Shown here one piece after another: positions 59,701-64,000 of a stretch of DNA of 64,000 nt; positions within the stretch are counted from its first letter, which is position 1; every line of letters begins with the position of its first letter. The DNA comes from Cryptomeria japonica (lineage: Eukaryota > Streptophyta > Pinopsida > Cupressales > Cupressaceae). The stretch covers positions 340,999,370 through 341,063,369 of the forward strand of contig NC_081412.1 in NCBI RefSeq assembly GCF_030272615.1, written 5' to 3'. Position numbers and translations under genes: made by a program. Below the pieces are notes generated by a model. The model worked only from the letters and a program-made list of their open reading frames with translations. It was not told the origin of the DNA and did not search any database.

Positions 59701-60087
59701 TAGAACATTTAGCAGATAAAACAAGATGCTTCTGAGAAAACTATATTAACATCTTAGCAACCTCAAAGAAATACTTATATTCCAGAATGGTGAATATATT
59801 TTGATCAAATTAATATTTAGTAGTGAAAGCTTTTGTGTAAATGTTTCAACAACTTTCTATAGCACTCATGGAGTTGTTGCAATGTCTTTTGTTTCGGCTA
59901 TAGAATCATTCCAATTATTTTTTAAATTTTGTTTTTGCAATCATTTTTGAAATTTTATTTCTGCAATTATTTTAACACACATGCAAGTACTATTTAAGTA
60001 AATAATGGTTGTTTTATTATGCAAACTAGGGTAATCATTACCTATGTAATATAACGTGTTATTTTTTCTTTTTTTTTCTTTTTGCAG
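53765..60087. other. 6.3 kb without a supported gene
   Basis: AT-rich, with no recognisable domain in any frame. From about 56500 to 59560 the plus strand is pyrimidine-skewed and repeats words such as GACTATC, CACTATTA, ATTGTC and GACTGCT at irregular spacing. It may be an old decayed tandem repeat or part of a large intron of the CACTA gene whose exon starts at 60088. The left end of that transposon was not found. Confidence 0.5.
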
Positions 60088-60357
60088 AAATGTATTGATA
60101 AACTCAAAGAAAGGGATAAAGTTAAGGTGTTGGATCTGTTTGATGGTGTTGTTGTGGGCATTGAGCGGATTCACTCCCTACCTATTGTACATGGAGTCAA
60201 ATTGAAAGGAACAAGAGATGCAAACATAAATATTTTAAAGGTCACAAGTAACATACCCCTTGCTTATGAAAATGAAATAGATGAAGTTGTCCATCTGAAA
60301 GAGAAACAGGGAACTTTCACATGGTGGCCATTAAAATATTTGCAAAAAATGACATAG
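60088..60357 (+). CDS. Last exon of a CACTA-transposon protein (partial)
   Basis: A long pyrimidine tract ending TTTTTGCAG (to 60087) is a clear 3' splice site. The exon reads KCIDKLKERDKVKVLDLFDG, then VVVGIERIHSLPIVHGVKLK, and ends FTWWPLKYLQKMT with TAG at 60355. This form (a 'GVVxG...' strand, a central 'V' strand, and 'GTFxWWPxxYL' at the end) resembles the small domain that follows the transposase in plant CACTA genes (DUF8039-like). That match is from memory and moderate. Its position, 0.9 kb before a CACTA terminus, supports it. The frame is open. Confidence 0.6.
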   Translation, partial: KCIDKLKERDKVKVLDLFDGVVVGIERIHSLPIVHGVKLKGTRDANINILKVTSNIPLAYENEIDEVVHLKEKQGTFTWWPLKYLQKMT

Positions 60358-60649
60358 TTGATCATGTTTATCATGTACTAGTTGTTAGACATCTTGACTC
60401 ACTTTTTTATGCAATATTTTGAATGTGGGGCTTAATGGTCATGGTGTATTTGAAAGAGTTGGAAACTTTTAGACAACTTTGACATCTTATTTTTTTTTAT
60501 TGCAAGTTACCTTTATTTATCAAGATGTTGAATCAATCTTTTAATTCTAGCATGTTGTAGTTTGTTCGTATATGTAATGTTTTTATTTGTTTTTATGTTT
60601 TAGTTCAAGTTTAATATTATGTTATTTTTGTATTATAAAATTTATGGTA

Positions 60650-61225
60650 TTTAATAAGTTATTTATATCATGACTATATTTGCTATCAATTAATGGAAAC
60701 CAGTAAATAAAAATGACTAAATATACTACCAATGGACGGAAATCAATGAATAAAAATGACTAAATATACTACCAATTGAAGATAATTAATGATTATAATG
60801 ACTAAATAAATGATTGCTTAACAACAATCAATGACTAAATTAATGATTAAATATGACTTAATTAGTGACTATCATGAGATAAATGACTAGATAACAACAA
60901 TCAATGACTAAACTAATGATTAAATATATGACTAAATTAGTGACTATCATGACTAAATAAATGACTAGATAACAACAATCAATGACTAAATTAATGACTA
61001 AATTAGTGACTAAATCAATAACCAAATCGATGACTAAATTTATCAATCAAAACTAGTAAATGACTAAAATAGTTTAGTCATAAATTTGGTCGCGTGATTA
61101 ATGACTGGCAATAAGCTACTAATGGTCACGTGATTAATGACTGGCATTAAACTATTAATGGTCATGTCATCAAATTTAGTCATTTATATGTAATTTTTGG
61201 TAGTTTTTTTAGTCATATATTGTTG
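60650..61225 (+). repeat. Subterminal repeats of the CACTA element
   Basis: AATGACTAAA and its complement TTTAGTCATT occur more than a dozen times, in both orientations toward the end. Subterminal arrays of a 10-20-bp word are where CACTA transposases bind. Confidence 0.85.
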
Positions 61226-61239
61226 TTTTTGTACTAGTG
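61226..61239 (+). mobile_element. Right terminus of a CACTA element
   Basis: The plus strand ends GTTTTTGTACTAGTG, the reverse complement of CACTAGTACAAAAAC, a normal CACTA inverted end. The three following bases, AAT, would be the TSD. The partner end is not in the window as far as I can see. Confidence 0.8.
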
Positions 61240-62279
61240 AATGTTACAACTTGACGGGGTAAAGTTGCATTACAAGGTGTTCCATCCAAGACAACAACTC
61301 CATCATCTACCAAGAATGAGTATGACCTTGTAGACCAATTAGGGAAGATACCCACCTTTATCTCCATCCTTGAGCTATTGTGCATTTCACCTTCACATAA
61401 GGCTATTCCTGACAAGATCTTAAGAGAAACATATATTCCCACTGATTTGAATGCAAACCAATTTCAAGCCATGATGGGAAATCTTTCCACTCCACATTGC
61501 CTTATGTTCACAGAAGTCGATGACGCATCTCCAATAAATAGAGAGGTGACTCCATCTTCTTCATATGTTGATCCAGAATCATTGAAAATCTTCCACATCA
61601 AAACAAGCAGAGCTCAAAGGAAAGTTTAAGGACAAAGGTATGAGATTATAGCTTGAATCAAACCATGTACCTAAGACAATTAATGGATTCTCCTAAGGAC
61701 TATATTGGACGACCACATCCTTCAAAGCAAGTGTTCACAATTATTATAAAATGGGATCCCTCTGCATTCAAAAAATGGGGCGAGATGGAAGAAGAGGACC
61801 TCTATGAAATGTTTTATAAGGAACCTAAATAAGAATCTAATCAAGAAAACATCAAAATACCATGTGAGAACTATGGTAAAGGTTTTAAGTTGTGAAAAAA
61901 GATGGGATATGATGGAAAAGGCCATCTTGGGTTACAAAAGAAAGGTATTGTTGAGTCGTTGCAACCAAAGTTGGTACCAAAGAAGCAACACACAAAAGGA
62001 CTTGGTTTTACACCATTGAGATTAGGTGGTCTTGATTCCCAGACAACATTATAAATTATGGATCGTACCTCCACAAATGACCAACAAAAAAAAAAAATGT
62101 TATTCTGCAGACTCTAAAGAATGAGAATGAGGTTCAGGCAAGTTGTCCAGTGACTATGAGCTTACAAAAACTTTCAGAGAACCAGTTGAACCCACTGAAG
62201 AAGAGAAGTTTAGAAAGCTATTTAGAGTTGGTCAAACACCATCATCTAGTTCTACATCTCAAGAAAATAAATATAGTGA
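61240..62279 (+). pseudogene. Ty3 gag-pro fragment with G-patch, between two CACTA ends
   Basis: NEYDLVDQLGKIPTFISILE and KILRETYIPTDLNANQFQAM match the gag-protease junction of the Tat-like elements here (YSVVAQLKRTNSQISIFELL). The frame stops at 61629. At about 61835-62035 a G-patch follows: KKMGYDGKGHLGLQKKGIVE and GLGFTPLRLGG. The protease that should lie between them is absent, so an internal deletion occurred. It is from a different subfamily than the two complete copies. Confidence 0.75.
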
Positions 62280-62440
62280 CACTAGTATAAAATGGTAAAT
62301 AAATGACTAGGTGACTAAAACTTTTCACGACATGTAAAAATAACCAAATTATAGTCATTTTTTGCAAAACAACTATAAATGACTAAATAAATGACTATTA
62401 CTCCTCTATTACAACTAAACATCATATTTGTGCTTGGAAA
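62280..62440 (+). mobile_element. Left terminus of a second CACTA element
   Basis: CACTAGTATAAAA begins at 62280. Within 120 bp there are AAATGACTA words as in the first element's subterminal array. TGA (62277-62279) would be the TSD. No matching right end is seen, so it is truncated or extends out of view. Confidence 0.65.
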
Positions 62441-62442
62441 AC

Positions 62443-62578
<136 letters not shown>

Positions 62579-62979
62579 TCACTAATACATTTATATTATA
62601 TATCATTAATATATATTGTTTTAATTTCCATTTAAAAAGCGTCTAGCCACAACCCATTAAGGTTGTGCAAAGAATCACATCCATTAGATTGTTTTAATCT
62701 CTACCATTGGGTCTTAGGGCTTCAATGGAAACCCTAACATCTTTATGATGGAAAGAAAAGAATTTATTATCCTATAATTGGACATTTTCTCAAGCTCTCT
62801 AACCCTAGCCTCCTCCATGGAGGCCATTGTTGTAGGTTTTTCAAGGATGTGTGACCTAATTCAAAGAAGCCATGAAGATCTAAAAGATTTTTTCAATGTG
62901 TTCTTGCTTGCTTGTTCCTTTTAATCCTAATTTTCATTATTTTTTTTACTTTCTCTTGTTTGCTCATAATAGCCCTAAT

Positions 62980-63660
62980 ATGAAAAGAAAAAGACATTCT
63001 GACAAGGACCTTAAAGAAAGGATAAGTAAAATAACTCTCCCTAGCTTTGATGGTTCCAAAAAAAATTCAGCACGTTCATGGGTCCAAAAGCTAGACACTT
63101 ACCTATAACTAAGCCCCATGACAGAGGAAAATGCAATTAAATTTGCAGTGTTGCACTTGACGGGAACCACCCACAAGTGGTGGCACCATGGTCTTATCGC
63201 CCAAGGTCATCAACACATAAGCACTTATGATGAGTTTACACAAAGACTCATCAAGAGGTTTGACCAAAAGCATCCACAATGGTACTTCAAAGAGTTAACT
63301 CAACTAAGGCAACAAGGAATTGTGGAAGAGTTTGGCACCAAATTCCAAAAATTGGCTATCATGGTATCAAAAGTATCTCAACAGAGATTCACTTACCTTT
63401 TTGTAGAGGGACTGGAAGAATCAATTCAAAACATAGTAAGTACCATGGAGCCAACAAACTTGGAAGAAGCCATTCAAAAGGCAATGAAATTTGACATTCC
63501 CTCATCAAAAGATAAGTGCCTTACAAGAAATCGACCTTCTAATAAACCTTTGTACAAAGAAGATGAAAAATAAAAAACTTATCTCCCTCTATCTCACCAA
63601 GAAAAGAAAGAATGCATAAGAAAAGGATTATGCTTCAAATGCAAGGAAAGAAGGTAGCAA
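62980..63660 (+). pseudogene. gag: gag of another Ty3 element (partial)
   Basis: ATG 62980 gives MKRKRHSDKDLKERISKITL, then PSFDGSKKNSARSWVQKLDT, a TAA at 63106-63108, FAVLHLTGTTHKWWHHGLIA, FTQRLIKRFDQKHPQWYFKE, LTQLRQQGIVEEFGTKFQKL and YLFVEGLEESIQNIV. This is the standard retrotransposon gag core (WW block, 'F..LR', 'F..GL'). After a stop at 63571 the frame goes on to LCFKCKERR, the first half of a zinc knuckle, where it is cut at 63662. It differs from the Tat-like gags in the window and is a separate family. Confidence 0.88.
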
Positions 63661-63662
63661 GG

Positions 63663-64000
63663 TGTTGGTTGAAAATTTTGTACACCTGGGGAATGTACAA
63701 AATTGTGGTTTGAGCCACAATGTGTGAGTATGATACTCTCCTAATAAAAGGAAGGCTCCCCCTACCTATAAACTATTCTTAAACTAAAAACAAATGAGAT
63801 AACTGTTTTTTCTTTTTCCTTCAAGAAAAAATATATCATTTTCTCTTCACAGAAAAGTGATAGCAATTGAAAATAACAATAGTAACAACTTATAATACAA
63901 AGTGAGAGAAAGGAAATGAATTTTCCTGAAAGCACAAAGACTTTCATCACTTCCTTCGGGACGGGACAACAATAGAAAGCTCAAAGTCTTGAATATGTGA
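63663..64000 (+). mobile_element. Start of an LTR-like insert running off the window
   Basis: TGTTGGTTGAAAATTTTG begins in the middle of the gag zinc knuckle, after CAAGG (63658-63662), which would be the TSD. Its first 60 bases fold into two hairpins. The other end is outside, so the class is a guess from the TGTTGG start shared by several LTRs here. Confidence 0.5.
63674..63718. repeat. Two adjacent inverted repeats at the insert's start
   Basis: AATTTTGTACA (63674-63684) and TGTACAAAATT (63694-63704) are a perfect 11-bp pair around 9 bases. GTGG...CCAC (63705-63718) forms a second, smaller one. Confidence 0.75.

Noticed and set aside
60858-61046. Minus-strand frame with NLVIDLV repeats
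   Set aside because: Translation of the AATGACTAAA subterminal repeats of the CACTA element.

Overview
The window is plant nuclear DNA made almost entirely of transposable elements. It is AT-rich, and nearly every recognisable coding stretch is a decayed retrotransposon or transposon gene. I see no rRNA, tRNA, CRISPR array or convincing intact host gene. The nested long LTR retrotransposons, with inserts inside inserts, suggest a large repeat-rich plant genome. A conifer or other gymnosperm would fit, but the sequence does not prove it.

Bases 693-41182 are one Ty3-type LTR retrotransposon of the Tat/Ogre kind, on the plus strand. It is framed by the 5-bp target-site duplication (TSD) TAAGT. 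With its inserts removed it is about 17.2 kb: 5' LTR (693-1969), primer-binding site (1974-1990), long leader, gag (4114-4686 and 10144-11531), protease with a G-patch (11532-12942), linker, RT (14200-15180), two RNase H domains, integrase (to 35204), an antisense ORF with a plant mobile domain (PMD; 36640-38240, minus) and 3' LTR (39928-41182). Three insertions split it. A Copia-type solo LTR (4687-10138, TSD ACATG) lies in gag. A second, minus-strand copy of the same Tat-like family (15861-32161, TSD ATTAT) lies in the second RNase H. A 1.5-kb solo LTR (32300-33799, TSD CAACA/CAGCA) lies at the end of that domain. The minus-strand copy repeats the whole layout, including its own antisense PMD ORF (18798-20273, plus strand).

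The most unusual object is 4696-9675, which is nested in the Copia solo LTR. It is 4980 bp long, with TG...CA ends and a 5-bp TSD (GGTGT) proved against the empty site in the related Copia LTRs. I find no LTR pair inside it. It carries a 1049-codon ORF (5612-8761) that I do not recognise, broken by two stop codons. In shape it is a solo LTR that encodes a protein.

Right of the big element, 41200-46033 looks like an older LTR retrotransposon: a degenerate tRNA-Met-type primer site at 41200 and a gag start at 45213. The 40-kb element apparently landed just inside the end of that older element's LTR. A minus-strand Copia element fills 46034-53764, with one LTR split by a 1492-bp solo-LTR-like insert. 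The stretch 53765-60087 is non-coding. It is followed by the last exon, subterminal repeats and terminus of a CACTA DNA transposon (to 61239), a Ty3 gag-pro fragment, a second CACTA end (62280), a long TA microsatellite, another Ty3 gag (62980-63660) and the start of one more LTR-like insert (63663 to the window edge).

The elements share a pattern of short phased motif arrays in their non-coding parts: about 22-bp spacing in the Tat leader and beside the antisense ORF, and a 112-113-bp composite period upstream of the unknown ORF. These are the main features that ordinary annotation would not explain.
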